From NCBI RefSeq assembly GCF_030915385.1, contig NZ_CP133268.1:3322001-3386000 (forward strand): 64,000 nt of DNA. Reading direction: 5' to 3'. Within the stretch, counting starts at the first letter, position 1, and every line of letters starts with the position of its first letter. This DNA comes from Neobacillus sp. PS3-12. GTDB lineage: Bacteria > Bacillota > Bacilli > Bacillales > Cytobacillaceae. Of the stretch, positions 8,452 to 17,091 are shown one piece after another. A program made the position numbers and the translations under genes. The notes beneath the pieces are model-generated. The model saw nothing but the letters and a program-made list of their open reading frames with translations, was not told the DNA's origin and ran no database searches.

Positions 8452-9158
8452 GAAACGTTTTAACCTTCCCATTCCAAGGAAAGGACTCTCTTATAATTGC
8501 GACCGATAACAGTGGTGCAATAGGAATGAAAAAGAATGACTTGATCATTGTGCCATATGAAACGACTGCGTATTACTCATTTCGAGTAGCGGTGATGGAA
8601 TGTATCGCAGCAGGCGGAGAACCTATTTCTGTTGTCCTTACTAATTTTTGCGGCGATGAAGCATGGGAGCAACTGACAAGGGGAATCCAAAAAGGACTTA
8701 ACGAGCTAGATTTGAAAGTTCCGATTACTGGCAGTACAGAAAGTAATTTTGACATGCAGCAATCAGCAATTGGAATCATCGTCCTTGGCAAAAAAACAAT
8801 TGGAAAAACGGAGCCCCTGTTTAACGAACAGTCGAAGATTGCGATTATCGGGCTGCCGTTGGTTGGAAATGAGGTAATCAATCAGAACGATCAAATTGTT
8901 CCATTACCCATTTTTCAAAAATTTAGCAGGTTAGAAGGAATCACGGTTTGGCCGGTGGGTTCAAAAGGAATTTTATCTGAATGGAACAAGATGTTTAAAG
9001 ATAAAGAGTTTATGAAGGAACAAGTGATCACAGATGTGGATATTGAAAAATCCTCTGGCCCAGCTACATGTTTTATCGTTCTTTTTCAAGAAAGCTTAGA
9101 AACAGAAGTTAAAAAAATAGCAGAATGTTATTTTCATTCCGTCCAAATCATGAATTAA
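8448..9158 (+). CDS. cblS: PurM-like protein, probable alpha-ribazole kinase CblS
   Basis: 236 residues related to the AIR synthase (PurM)/ThiL ATP-binding family: DNSGAIGMKKNDLI near residue 23 and a central AAGGEPISVVLTNF and ITGSTESNF resemble the metal/ATP half of the fold. There is no separate full C-terminal AIRS_C domain. In Listeria and Geobacillus, CblS of this type phosphorylates imported alpha-ribazole to alpha-ribazole 5'-phosphate, replacing CobT. It overlaps cblT in ATGA. Together with CobS and CobC it would complete nucleotide-loop assembly from scavenged alpha-ribazole. The function is established for homologues and inferred here. Confidence 0.78.
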   Translation: MRNVLTFPFQGKDSLIIATDNSGAIGMKKNDLIIVPYETTAYYSFRVAVMECIAAGGEPISVVLTNFCGDEAWEQLTRGIQKGLNELDLKVPITGSTESNFDMQQSAIGIIVLGKKTIGKTEPLFNEQSKIAIIGLPLVGNEVINQNDQIVPLPIFQKFSRLEGITVWPVGSKGILSEWNKMFKDKEFMKEQVITDVDIEKSSGPATCFIVLFQESLETEVKKIAECYFHSVQIMN

Positions 9159-9176
9159 ATGAAAGGGGGAAAAAAT

Positions 9177-10548
9177 ATGGCGAATCGCCGACTTGTGATT
9201 GCAGGTACAGGAAGCGGCGTTGGAAAAACAACCTTGACGATTGGACTCATGTCCGCCCTGATGAAAAAGGGCTATATTGTTCAAGGTTTTAAATGTGGTC
9301 CGGATTATATTGACCCCACATATCATACCTCCGTGACTGGCAGGGTTTCAAGAAACATTGACAGTTGGATGCTGAGTCACGAAATGGTAAAAGAGATTGT
9401 CAGCCGTGCAAGTGTCGGGGCGGATATTTCCATTATCGAAGGGGTAATGGGATTTTATGATGGAAAAGACCCAACGAATAATCAAGGTTCAACTGCAGAA
9501 ATCAGCATCATTACCGAAAGCCCGGTAATTCTTGTCGTTAATTGTGGGAGTATGGCACGAAGTGCAGCAGCGATTGTAAAAGGATTTCAAGAATTTCTCA
9601 AAGAAACGAATATTGTTGGTGTGATTGCCAATCAAGTTGGCAGTGAAGGGCATTTTCAAATTGTCAAAACAGCGATTGAACAAGAATGCGGCATACCCGT
9701 TGTTGGATATTTAAAAATGGATGATGAACTTTGCATTTCCGGAACGGCACTTGGGGTTGATTCCATCGATTGAAAGAGGAGAACTTAAACCATTTTTTGA
9801 AAGTCTGGGTGATTTAGTACTGGAAACTATAGATGTTGCATCCATCTATACACTTGCAAAAGCTCCAGCCCTGGAGATTAAGGAATCCCAGTTTATGAGA
9901 AGAGAAAAGCTGGAGGTGCGAATTGCTGTTGCCAGAGATGCTGCTTTTAACTTTTATTATCAGGAAAACCTGGACATGTTAGAAGCCTTCGGGGCTGAGC
10001 TTGTTGAGTTTTCTCCGTTAAAAGGGGAAGTACTTCCTGAACGTGTAGATGGTTTATATATTGGCGGAGGTTTTCCAGAAGAATTTGCAACAGAGCTTTC
10101 CGAGCAAAGGAAGGTAAAAGACTCTATTCGGGCAGCGATTGAAAATGGCTTACCCACTTTGGCTGAATGTGGCGGTTTTATGTATTTAACCGACGTTCTT
10201 GAAACGACAGATGGAACGAGCTATGAAATGGCCGGGATCATTCCTGGAAAAGTGAAAATGCAAAACCGGCTTGCTGCACTAGGTTATCGCGAAATATCAG
10301 CAGCAGAAGAAAATTATTTATTATCTCCCAACCTAATAGCGAAAGGCCATGAATTCCATTATTCAGTCTTTATTCCAAAAAAGGAAACTCAGCATGCTTA
10401 TCAAACAAAAGGTATGGGAGGGCTAAAAAAAGAGGGCTTTCTAAAAGGAAATTTAATCGCAGGTTATACTCATTTTCATTTTGGGTCATGCCCTGAAATG
10501 GTTGAAAATTGGGTGTTGAAATGTAAAGATTATCAAACAAATGGCTAG
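9177..10548 (+). pseudogene. cobB: Cobyrinate a,c-diamide synthase CobB/CbiA, single-base frameshift
   Basis: The first part (9177-about 9737) carries the ATPase end: GTGSGVGKTTLTIG, KCGPDYIDPTYH and EGVMGFYDG. The second part (from about 9738) carries LIPSIERGELK, the amidotransferase IGGGFPEEF and the cysteine in TLAECGGFMYLTD. The frames join exactly if one T of the TTT at 9736-9738 is removed, giving DDELCIPERHLGLIPS. As written, translation stops at 9773 after 199 residues instead of about 457. The start at 9177 is preceded by GAAAGGGGG; an ATG at 9159 is in frame but too close to that site. The enzyme amidates cobyrinate at a and c. A real mutation, an assembly error and an unusual recoding event cannot be separated from sequence alone. 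Confidence 0.88.
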
Positions 10549-10559
10549 GATTTTTCTAA

Positions 10560-10589
10560 ACAGCGGATAAAAATGACCGCTGTTTTTTT
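10560..10589 (+). terminator. Rho-independent terminator of the cobalamin operon
   Basis: Seven-base-pair stem ACAGCGG/CCGCTGT with a short A-rich loop, followed by a run of seven T. It lies just after the cobB stop and closes the operon. The remaining bases to 10722 are AT-rich and hold the promoter region of the lipoprotein gene, without a clear consensus. Confidence 0.85.
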
Positions 10590-10722
10590 ATTCAAATTCA
10601 ACTATAACATAGGTAAATTAGATGAATGATCTTTTTGCATATTAATTTAGTTTCTGAGCATTTTATATATTGATTAAAAAAATCGGAAATGATTTTTATG
10701 CTAAAATTAGGAGGACATAATA

Positions 10723-11826
10723 TTGAAAAAGAACAAAACGGGAATCGTTCTTTCACTTGTCTTAGCTGCTGGAACACTGTTAGGTGCTTGCGCTAATAAT
10801 AACAACGCGGGGAATAAAAATGCAGGCGGAAAAAAAGCGTTCACTGTCGGGATGGTTACAGATATTGGCGGTATTGATGACAAATCATTTAACCAAACAT
10901 GTTGGAAAGGGCTTCAGGATTTTGGAAAAAAGAATAATTTGAAACAAGGTGCTGGCGGCTACACATACCTTCAATCCAAATCTGATGCTGATTATTCTAC
11001 AAATTTAAATACCCTTGTACATCAAGGCTTTAATTTAATTTACGGAATTGGCTTTTTAATGCAGGATGATGTTGATAAAGTGGCCAAGCAACAAAAGAAT
11101 GCTCATTTTGGTATTATTGATGCTGAGGTAAAAGAACCGAATGTTGCAAGTATCTTGTTTAAAGAAAATGAATCATCCTTTCTTGCCGGGGTTGTTGCTG
11201 GTATGGTGACAAAATCAAATAAAATTGGATTTATTGGCGGTATGGAAAGTGCTGTTATTGAACGGTTTGAATCGGGATTTGTTGCTGGAGTTAAAGCTTC
11301 CAATCCGAACGCAACTGTTGATATTCAATATGCTGCAAGCTTCTCTGACGCTTCAAAAGGACAGGCAATTGCTTCAAGAATGTATTCCACTGGAGATGAT
11401 GTCATTTTTGCGGCAGCAGGTGCTACTGGTAACGGTTTGTTTAAAGAAGCACACGACCGTTTGGCAAAAGATCCAACCCAGGCAATATGGACCATTGGTG
11501 TAGACACGGACCAGGCTGCAACAGGTATCGGAAAAGTAACAGTAAATGGGAAAGAACAGGATACAATCATTACATCTGCTATGAAACGCGTAGATAATGC
11601 TGTAGTGGATGTTTCAACTAAAGCCAAAAATGGCAACTTTCCAGGTGGAAAAACAGTAATTTATGGATTAAAAGAAAATGGTGTTGGTTTAGCGCCAATT
11701 AACTCAGCTGTTCCAAATAAAGCCGCAATTGAAACGGCAGTAAGTGACTGGACAAATAAAATTAAGTCTGGAGCTTTGAAAGTTCCTAGTACGCGTGCTG
11801 AGTTAAAGACATTTAGTACAAAATAA
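10723..11826 (+). CDS. BMP-family nucleoside-binding lipoprotein
   Basis: 367 residues with a lipoprotein signal peptide: basic MKKNKTG, a hydrophobic core, and lipobox LLGAC with Cys at residue 23. The mature protein matches the BmpA/PnrA/TmpC family of periplasmic-fold substrate binders (VGMVTDIGGIDDKSFN, YTYLQSKSDADYSTN, IGFIGGMESAVIERFESGFVAG, a GVDTDQ segment). Such proteins deliver purine or other nucleosides to ABC importers. The start is TTG at 10723 with a TAGGAGG site at 10708-10714. No permease or ATPase of that system is adjacent. The position directly after the cobalamin operon, though behind a terminator, leaves the ligand open. Confidence 0.9.
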   Translation: MKKNKTGIVLSLVLAAGTLLGACANNNNAGNKNAGGKKAFTVGMVTDIGGIDDKSFNQTCWKGLQDFGKKNNLKQGAGGYTYLQSKSDADYSTNLNTLVHQGFNLIYGIGFLMQDDVDKVAKQQKNAHFGIIDAEVKEPNVASILFKENESSFLAGVVAGMVTKSNKIGFIGGMESAVIERFESGFVAGVKASNPNATVDIQYAASFSDASKGQAIASRMYSTGDDVIFAAAGATGNGLFKEAHDRLAKDPTQAIWTIGVDTDQAATGIGKVTVNGKEQDTIITSAMKRVDNAVVDVSTKAKNGNFPGGKTVIYGLKENGVGLAPINSAVPNKAAIETAVSDWTNKIKSGALKVPSTRAELKTFSTK

Positions 11827-11833
11827 ATGAATA

Positions 11834-11870
11834 AAAATAGCTGTTTGTCATCGAACAAACAGCTATTTTT
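11834..11870 (+). terminator. Rho-independent terminator after the BMP lipoprotein
   Basis: Perfect 15-base arms (AAAATAGCTGTTTGT and its complement) around a six-base loop, ending in a T run. The flanking A run means it could also stop transcription from the other side. Confidence 0.85.
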
Positions 11871-11948
11871 ATTGTGAAGCACGATGCCATCGGTGAAAAA
11901 ATATAATAACATTAGGCAAAATATAAAAGTATAAAGAGGAGAAATTGT

Positions 11949-12296
11949 ATGCTTACCGAGGCAAATGCGACTAGAACAGACGGTTTATTAACTGTTAGAC
12001 TTTTTGGTCAGACTCCCACACCATATGATGAAGCAACAATTGTCGGTTATTATCCTGGAACGATAACGTATCTTACGGATCCTTTTTCCGCTCAGATTTT
12101 TATTAGAGAGGAGAGAAAATCCGGACTGGAAAATATGTACTGTCCTCCAGTATTGGGGGACACTTGGATTATTAATCACATTATTCGTGACACTTACCAT
12201 AAAACGGTTGAGATTTTTCTTAATGGCTGCCTTGCCAGGAAAGTACGAGTTATAGAGCTCACAGAAAAAAATATAATTAACATTATTGATTTATAG
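11949..12296 (+). CDS. Hypothetical protein, 115 residues
   Basis: I do not recognise the family. The gene has a good ribosome site (AAGAGGAGA) and a clean frame. The protein is soluble-looking, with no signal peptide or membrane segment, rich in beta-prone residues (TIVGYYPGTITYLTD, AQIFIREE, TVEIFLNG), with two cysteines and no catalytic motif that I can name. It stands alone between two terminator-bounded units, 42 bases before the START-domain gene. It may be co-transcribed with that gene, since there is no obvious terminator between them. Confidence 0.65.
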   Translation: MLTEANATRTDGLLTVRLFGQTPTPYDEATIVGYYPGTITYLTDPFSAQIFIREERKSGLENMYCPPVLGDTWIINHIIRDTYHKTVEIFLNGCLARKVRVIELTEKNIINIIDL

Positions 12297-12338
12297 TTCC
12301 ACTCTTAAAAAATCGAAATGAAAGGGACTGATGCAGTT

Positions 12339-12767
12339 ATGAACAATATAACGAAATTTAAAATATTAAAGCCAGCAAATGAAGTATATGAAGCTTTCGT
12401 AGACCCTTATAAAATTAAAAATTTTTGGTTTTCTTCAAGTTCTGAAAGATGGGAACAGGGAAAGGTCATTACATTGGAATATGATCTATTTGATGCTCAA
12501 CTGAATATAGAAATAGTAGAAATCGAGGAGAATAGAAAAATTGTGTTTAAGTGGGGGGCAAATGGGGAGGGACATATTGTAAGGATTTCGTTAAATAACT
12601 TGGATCATGAAAGCACAATTATTGAAGTGATCGAAGAAGGGTTTAAAGAAGATGATGTAGATCAATTGTTAGATAATAAAGAAGGCTGGGTTTTTATGTT
12701 GAGCTGTTTAAAGGGATACCTAGAATTTGGTGTTAATAAATTAAGAGAGGGATTAGTGAAGGAGTGA
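12339..12767 (+). CDS. SRPBCC/AHSA1-domain protein
   Basis: 142 residues with the activator-of-Hsp90-like START fold: N-terminal ITKFKILKPANEVYEAFVDPYKIKNFWFSS, a central beta pattern (VITLEYDLFDAQLNIEIVEIEE, IVFKWG) and the C-terminal helix GWVFMLSCLKGYLEFG. Such proteins bind small hydrophobic ligands; the physiological role is usually unknown. The start at 12339 is chosen because AAAGGGA lies at 12321-12327; the frame continues to 12318 without a ribosome site. Confidence 0.8.
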   Translation: MNNITKFKILKPANEVYEAFVDPYKIKNFWFSSSSERWEQGKVITLEYDLFDAQLNIEIVEIEENRKIVFKWGANGEGHIVRISLNNLDHESTIIEVIEEGFKEDDVDQLLDNKEGWVFMLSCLKGYLEFGVNKLREGLVKE

Positions 12768-12782
12768 ATAAAAAAGTGGAAA

Positions 12783-12808
12783 ACCTCCTCCCAATTTCGG
12801 GAGGAGGT
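12783..12808. terminator. Perfect GC-rich hairpin after the START-domain gene
   Basis: Ten-base perfect arms ACCTCCTCCC and GGGAGGAGGT with a six-base loop. The downstream T run is poor (AATTTAATC), so termination would be weak on either strand; an RNA-stabilising 3' end is also possible. The rest of the 300-base gap to 13070 is AT-rich, with a TATAAT at about 13043 and TTTACA upstream at too short a spacing to be a confident promoter. Confidence 0.5.
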
Positions 12809-13070
12809 CAATTTAATCAAATTATTAAAGCTTTTTGCGTTTTTGTTTCTTAATAATCATGATACAACGGAGTGGAAATTACGGAAGGAGTTCATGCTGA
12901 AACCCTATGAAACTAAGGTCTATTTATTAAAATAGATTTTTATGGCCAATTTTTTATTTTCAATCCTAAATTTTAAGAGCGTTATTCATATTAACATGTC
13001 TTTATTATTGTCCTCTTAAAACTTTTACACTAAACTTTTAGAATATAATACTTTTTTTGCTGGAGGATAC

Positions 13071-14051
13071 ATGTCTATTAAAGTTCAAGATTTAAATAAA
13101 TCCTTTCGTGTCCATGTAAGAAAGGAAGGCTGGACAGAAGCATTACGCAGTTTATTTAAACGGGAATACGAAACCGTTGATGCGGTGAAGGACGTGTCAT
13201 TCACCATAAATACAGGAGAAATTGTTGGGTTTTTAGGACCAAATGGAGCTGGAAAAACCACCACGATTAAGATGTTAGCTGGTTTGATGCATCCATCTTC
13301 TGGGAAAATTGAAGTGAACGGTTTTAAGCCGCAGGAGCAGAAGAATGAGTTTAAAAAAATCATGAGTTTGGTAATGGGGCAAAAGAGTCAATTGATATGG
13401 GATATTCCTCCGATGGAGACTTTTCTGGTGAATAAAAGCGTCTACGAAATAGACGAAAAAATCTTTCGCCAAACCTTAGATGAGTTGGTTGAATTGCTAG
13501 AATTATCACCCTTACTTGGAAAACCAGTTCGCAATTTGAGTTTGGGTCAGCGGATGAAGTGTGAATTAGCGGCATCGTTATTGCATCGACCCTCCATTCT
13601 TTTTTTAGATGAGCCGACGATTGGATTGGATGTAAATACGCAAGAAAAAGTGCGTCAGTTCATTGCCAAATATAATCGTGAACACAAAACAACGATACTT
13701 TTAACCTCTCATTATATGGGGGATGTAACTGCTCTTTGTGACAGGGTATTGATCATAAATCACGGGAAACTTCTATACGACGGTGAGCTGCAAGTTTTAT
13801 CGGAAAGATTGACTCCTTATAAACTATTGGAGGTTCGTCTACCTTCCAGTTCAAAGGGTCCTTGGGAAAACTTCGGTGAAGTGGTTACTTTCGAAGATGG
13901 GAAACTGACGCTTCGAGTTGCAAGGGACCGTGTACCGTCAGTCTCATCCGAATTGCTTGCAAAGTTTGAAATTAATGATTTAAATATTCAGGATCCCCCG
14001 ATGGAAGAGGTTATTACGTTAGCTTTCCAGGAGGCATCCCATGCTAACTAA
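13071..14051 (+). CDS. ABC-2 type exporter, ATP-binding subunit
   Basis: 326 residues: Walker A GPNGAGKTT near residue 61, signature LSLGQRMK near 158, Walker B ILFLDEPT near 180 and switch TSHYMGD near 220, followed by a C-terminal domain (about 235-326) typical of drug or lipid exporter ATPases of the NatA/DrrA type. The N-terminal segment with REYETVDAVKDVSF is usual for the subgroup that pairs with two small ABC-2 permeases. It overlaps the first permease by 11 bases. The substrate is not predictable from sequence. Confidence 0.9.
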   Translation: MSIKVQDLNKSFRVHVRKEGWTEALRSLFKREYETVDAVKDVSFTINTGEIVGFLGPNGAGKTTTIKMLAGLMHPSSGKIEVNGFKPQEQKNEFKKIMSLVMGQKSQLIWDIPPMETFLVNKSVYEIDEKIFRQTLDELVELLELSPLLGKPVRNLSLGQRMKCELAASLLHRPSILFLDEPTIGLDVNTQEKVRQFIAKYNREHKTTILLTSHYMGDVTALCDRVLIINHGKLLYDGELQVLSERLTPYKLLEVRLPSSSKGPWENFGEVVTFEDGKLTLRVARDRVPSVSSELLAKFEINDLNIQDPPMEEVITLAFQEASHAN

Positions 14052-14814
14052 ATACCGAGCAATTATACGGATGAAATATGTAGAGATGTTTTCATATCAG
14101 CTTTCTACGATGGTTTGGATGTTTGGCACGATGGTCCAGCCTTTGATTACGATGATGGTGTGGATGAATATCTATCCGAATCAAGGGGACTCGTTCATTT
14201 TGTATTTTACGTCCCTGATTATGGTCGAGCGTCTTACAAGTGCTTGGGACATATGGGAAATGGATCGGCAGATAAGGGAAGGCACATTCTCATATCAAAT
14301 TGTTCGACCATTTCATCCGATTCATTGGGCGATCGCCGAAAATATTGTTTATAAAGGATTGTTTTTAGTTGTTCTATTACCTTGTTGGATCATTTTGTCT
14401 TTCTTTATTCCTGCTCTTCAGTTACATCTATCGGTAAGCGAGTGGGGACTATTTTTAGCTGCACTGTTACTTGGAGCGATAATTCGCTTTGCTGTTAGTT
14501 TTATGTTCGGGATTTTGTGTTTTTGGATGACGAAAGTCACCGCAATCTATGCCATGATTGAAACGGTTTCGTTATTTATTTCAGGAAGGATCGCCCCGTT
14601 TTCTCTCCTGCCGCCTGTCGTCAAACAAATCAGTACCTTCTTACCGTATCGCTATATGATTGGCTTTCCTTTAGAAATTTTAACAAAGGCCGACGATCCT
14701 CAAACACTTATGGTTGGATTTATGGGGTCTTTCATTTGGGCTTTCGTTCTTATCGGGGCAATAGGGTGGTTATGGAAGGCCGGTTTAAAGAAAAACCAGG
14801 CGATGGGAGGATAA
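14041..14814 (+). CDS. ABC-2 family transporter permease (first subunit)
   Basis: 257 residues with six hydrophobic segments and the N-terminal amphipathic RAIIRMKYVEMFSYQ typical of DUF990-type ABC-2 permeases. It contains RLTSAWDIWEMDRQIREGTFSYQIVRP, the conserved cytoplasmic loop of that family. It lies between the ATPase gene and a second permease with only three bases to the next start, so the three genes form one transcription unit encoding a heterodimeric membrane channel. Confidence 0.85.
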   Translation: MLTKYRAIIRMKYVEMFSYQLSTMVWMFGTMVQPLITMMVWMNIYPNQGDSFILYFTSLIMVERLTSAWDIWEMDRQIREGTFSYQIVRPFHPIHWAIAENIVYKGLFLVVLLPCWIILSFFIPALQLHLSVSEWGLFLAALLLGAIIRFAVSFMFGILCFWMTKVTAIYAMIETVSLFISGRIAPFSLLPPVVKQISTFLPYRYMIGFPLEILTKADDPQTLMVGFMGSFIWAFVLIGAIGWLWKAGLKKNQAMGG

Positions 14815-14817
14815 TAC

Positions 14818-15606
14818 ATGAGGCGCTATTGGAGAATATTTAAAGAATTTTTTCGAACTTGTCTTGTAGAAGAGCTTGAATATCGCAGTGAATTTATCGG
14901 AAACCTCTTCTCAAGTCTATTTGGAATTGTAGTCTCGATTTTAATGGTACAAATCTTTTTCTATCAAACAGATCAGTTGGGCGGTTGGGCATATTCCGAT
15001 GTTCTGATTCTTCTTGGTATTTATAATACCTTGCAAGGGTTGATTGATTTTGCTCTTCGGCCGAATATGCCAAGACTTCTTTTACATATTAGGATGGGAA
15101 CCTTGGATTATGTACTAACAAAACCGGTTGATAGTATGTTTTTTGTGAGCCTGAGGCATCTTGTTTTTTGGCGTTTGATTGATGTCTTGTTAGGGATTGG
15201 ATTACTTATTTATGGTCTGATCCAAAAGCATTTCATGCCTTCTTTGCTTGATGTTGGGTTCTTTTTCATTAGCATACTTGCTGCTCTTTTAATCATCTAT
15301 TCTTTATGGATGTTGCTGATGACCACTGCCTTTTGGGTGATTCGGATGGATGATTTGTCCTTTCTTTTTAACTCCTTTTTTGAGACAACTCGGTTCCCGA
15401 TCACTATGTATAAAGGGTGGCTGCGAATCGCTTTGACGTATGTTTTACCTGCAGCATTTCTTACCTTTACTCCGGCAAGTTCTTTAATTGGTAAGTGGGA
15501 TGGCGGGACAACCCTTATGTCAGTCATTGTTGCTGCTGTTTTCTTTTGGCTGGCACGCCGATTTTGGAAGTTTGCACTTGCCAATTACACGAGCGCCAGC
15601 AGCTAA
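14818..15606 (+). CDS. ABC-2 family transporter permease (second subunit)
   Basis: 262 residues, six hydrophobic segments, with the equivalent loop RMGTLDYVLTKPVDSMFFVS that marks the partner DUF990-type permease. N-terminal RYWRIFKEFFRTCLVEELEYR is the membrane-entry helix. The gene is the last in the exporter unit. No specific regulator is adjacent. Confidence 0.85.
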   Translation: MRRYWRIFKEFFRTCLVEELEYRSEFIGNLFSSLFGIVVSILMVQIFFYQTDQLGGWAYSDVLILLGIYNTLQGLIDFALRPNMPRLLLHIRMGTLDYVLTKPVDSMFFVSLRHLVFWRLIDVLLGIGLLIYGLIQKHFMPSLLDVGFFFISILAALLIIYSLWMLLMTTAFWVIRMDDLSFLFNSFFETTRFPITMYKGWLRIALTYVLPAAFLTFTPASSLIGKWDGGTTLMSVIVAAVFFWLARRFWKFALANYTSASS

Positions 15607-15613
15607 TAAAAGA

Positions 15614-15656
15614 GGTGTCCCCAATAGTCTGTTTTTAACGGAAACCAAGGGGCACC
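15614..15656 (+). repeat. Long-looped inverted repeat downstream of the exporter genes
   Basis: Arms GGTGTCCCC (15614-15622) and GGGGCACC (15649-15656) enclose a 26-base loop. No T run follows, so it is not a classical terminator; it may still protect the transcript end. Confidence 0.5.
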
Positions 15657-15681
15657 GAAGATGATGTTTGAAAACTTTTTA

Positions 15682-15838
15682 TGTTACCTAAAATTCTATT
15701 AATCGGAGTTTTGGGTCACATAGAAGCGTTCTATGTGACCGAGAGAGGAATAAAACGAGGCTTAAGGTAACTTAGAAGCGTTCTATATGACCGAAAGTTG
15801 AATAGAACCAGACTTAAGGTCACATAGAGAAACATTTC
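15682..15838. repeat. Tandem imperfect 52-base repeats with internal palindrome
   Basis: Units begin at 15714, 15766 and 15818 with GGTCACATAGA or close variants; the spacing is exactly 52 bases each time. A degraded further half-unit precedes at about 15682. Each full unit contains a palindrome (GGTCACATAGA and TCTATGTGACC around CGT-like centres) followed by an AT-rich spacer ending GGCTTAA or GACTTAA. The array lies between the converging exporter and MFS genes. It is non-coding and unlike a CRISPR, because the variable part is also repeated. Confidence 0.75.
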
Positions 15839-15848
15839 ATAAAATGAT

Positions 15849-15881
15849 AAAAAAGCTAATCCGCATTGTATTAGCTTTTTT
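15849..15881. terminator. Bidirectional terminator
   Basis: Perfect arms AAAAAAGCTAAT and ATTAGCTTTTTT around a nine-base loop give a T run on both strands. It serves the Fsr-like gene on the minus strand and read-through from the exporter side. Confidence 0.85.
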
Positions 15882-15892
15882 ATATTCTTTTG

Positions 15893-17091
15893 TTATACCT
15901 TCTCCTTCTCTAACCGGTCGTTCGGCAAAAAGAGAGCAATAATTGAGCCGGCCAATGGCAGAAGGGAGAGAATCGTAAAGACGGTCGCAACACCAAAGAT
16001 GTCAGAGATACCCCCCATGAAGACCGAGCCGATTCCCCCAGCCCCAACGCCAAAACCAATGGAAAGTCCAGAGGCCATCCCAATGTTCTTAGGCAGCATC
16101 ATTTGCATATAAACCACGCTGACTGAGAAAGAGGAAAGAACACTAAATCCAAAGAACAGTAAATCGAGAACTGATAGCACTCCATGTAAATATGGAAATG
16201 CTAAAGCAAAAGGCGTTGCAATTAGCATGGAGATGACAAGTAAACGTTTCATGCCGAGTTTGTCTGACCAAACCCCGCCAAAGAAAGTCCCCAGGCGCCG
16301 GCTCCTACAAAGACGAAGCTAAGGATTTCTGATTGTTGAATAGTTAGGTTGTGCATGTAAAAAGGCAAAAAGACTACGACTCCAATTTGGCACCATGACC
16401 TTAGGATGATGACACAAGACAAGAGGCTTGCTCCGAGAAAATTATTTGTTCCTTTTAATTCCTTTACTCTTTTCAGGTTAGATGCCTCTAATTTTTTAGC
16501 TAACCAAGGGAGAATCTGACTAGTTAATAAAAGGGACAAAAGTGCAACTGGAAGGAGCCAAAGTAGTCCATGGATCCCTGAGCGTGTTACAAAGAGTGAA
16601 ACTACTAATGGACCGAAGGCTTGCCCTGAATTTCCGCCTACTTGAAAAATGGCCTGGGCGAGTCCTTTTTTAGAACCAGAAGCAAGATGAGTACCCCGTG
16701 AGGCTTCCGGGTGAAATGCGCCAGAGCCCAGTCCTGAAATCGAAATAAAAAGCAGCAGCCATGGCAGTGATGGTGCGAGTGCTGTTAATACGAGTCCTAT
16801 GATGGAGCAAAACACCCCTGCTGAAAACAGCCATACTTGTGGCTTGCGATCTGCAAACATACCAAAAAGCGGCTGAGAAACTGAAGAAGTTAAATAGGAA
16901 ATTAAAACCACCAATGTAGCCTGGGTATAGTTTAGATGAAAGTGGTCTTTATAAAGCACTACTAATGCAGGAACCATTCCTGTAGTTACCAAGTCATTTA
17001 AAAAATGAGAACCGCTGAAGGTAAAAATTGCTCGGCGGTAAAGGGGCTCTTGCCCTTTCTCTTTAACCAGTGATTGAGAATTAGTTGCCAT
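15893..17091 (-). pseudogene. fsr: Fosmidomycin-resistance-type MFS exporter, frameshifted
   Basis: Two open frames give one 12-helix MFS protein of the Fsr family. The N-terminal part (to about residue 270) has SGSHFLNDLVTTGMVPALVV, FGMFADRKPQ and GLGSGAFHPEAS, typical of Fsr. It ends in the wrong frame after GAGAW. The C-terminal part resumes as FFGGVWSDKLGMKRLL. Adding one G to the GGGG run read on the minus strand (CCCC at 16289-16292) restores a continuous chain of about 400 residues. The start at 17091 has GAGGAGGTG upstream; the frame extends to 17118 without support. As written the protein loses its last four or five helices and is unlikely to work. Confidence 0.85.

Noticed and set aside
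9177..10548. Programmed frameshift in cobB
   Set aside because: No slippery sequence, pseudoknot or stimulatory element is evident around TTT at 9736, and such recoding is not known for cobB. A mutation or sequencing error is simpler.
13023..13048. Promoter of the ABC-2 exporter operon
   Set aside because: TTTACA and TATAAT are present but only 14 bases apart, so no promoter is claimed.
15682..15838. CRISPR-like repeat pattern
   Set aside because: The spacers are themselves repeated, the units are imperfect and no cas gene is near. It is a tandem repeat, not an array.
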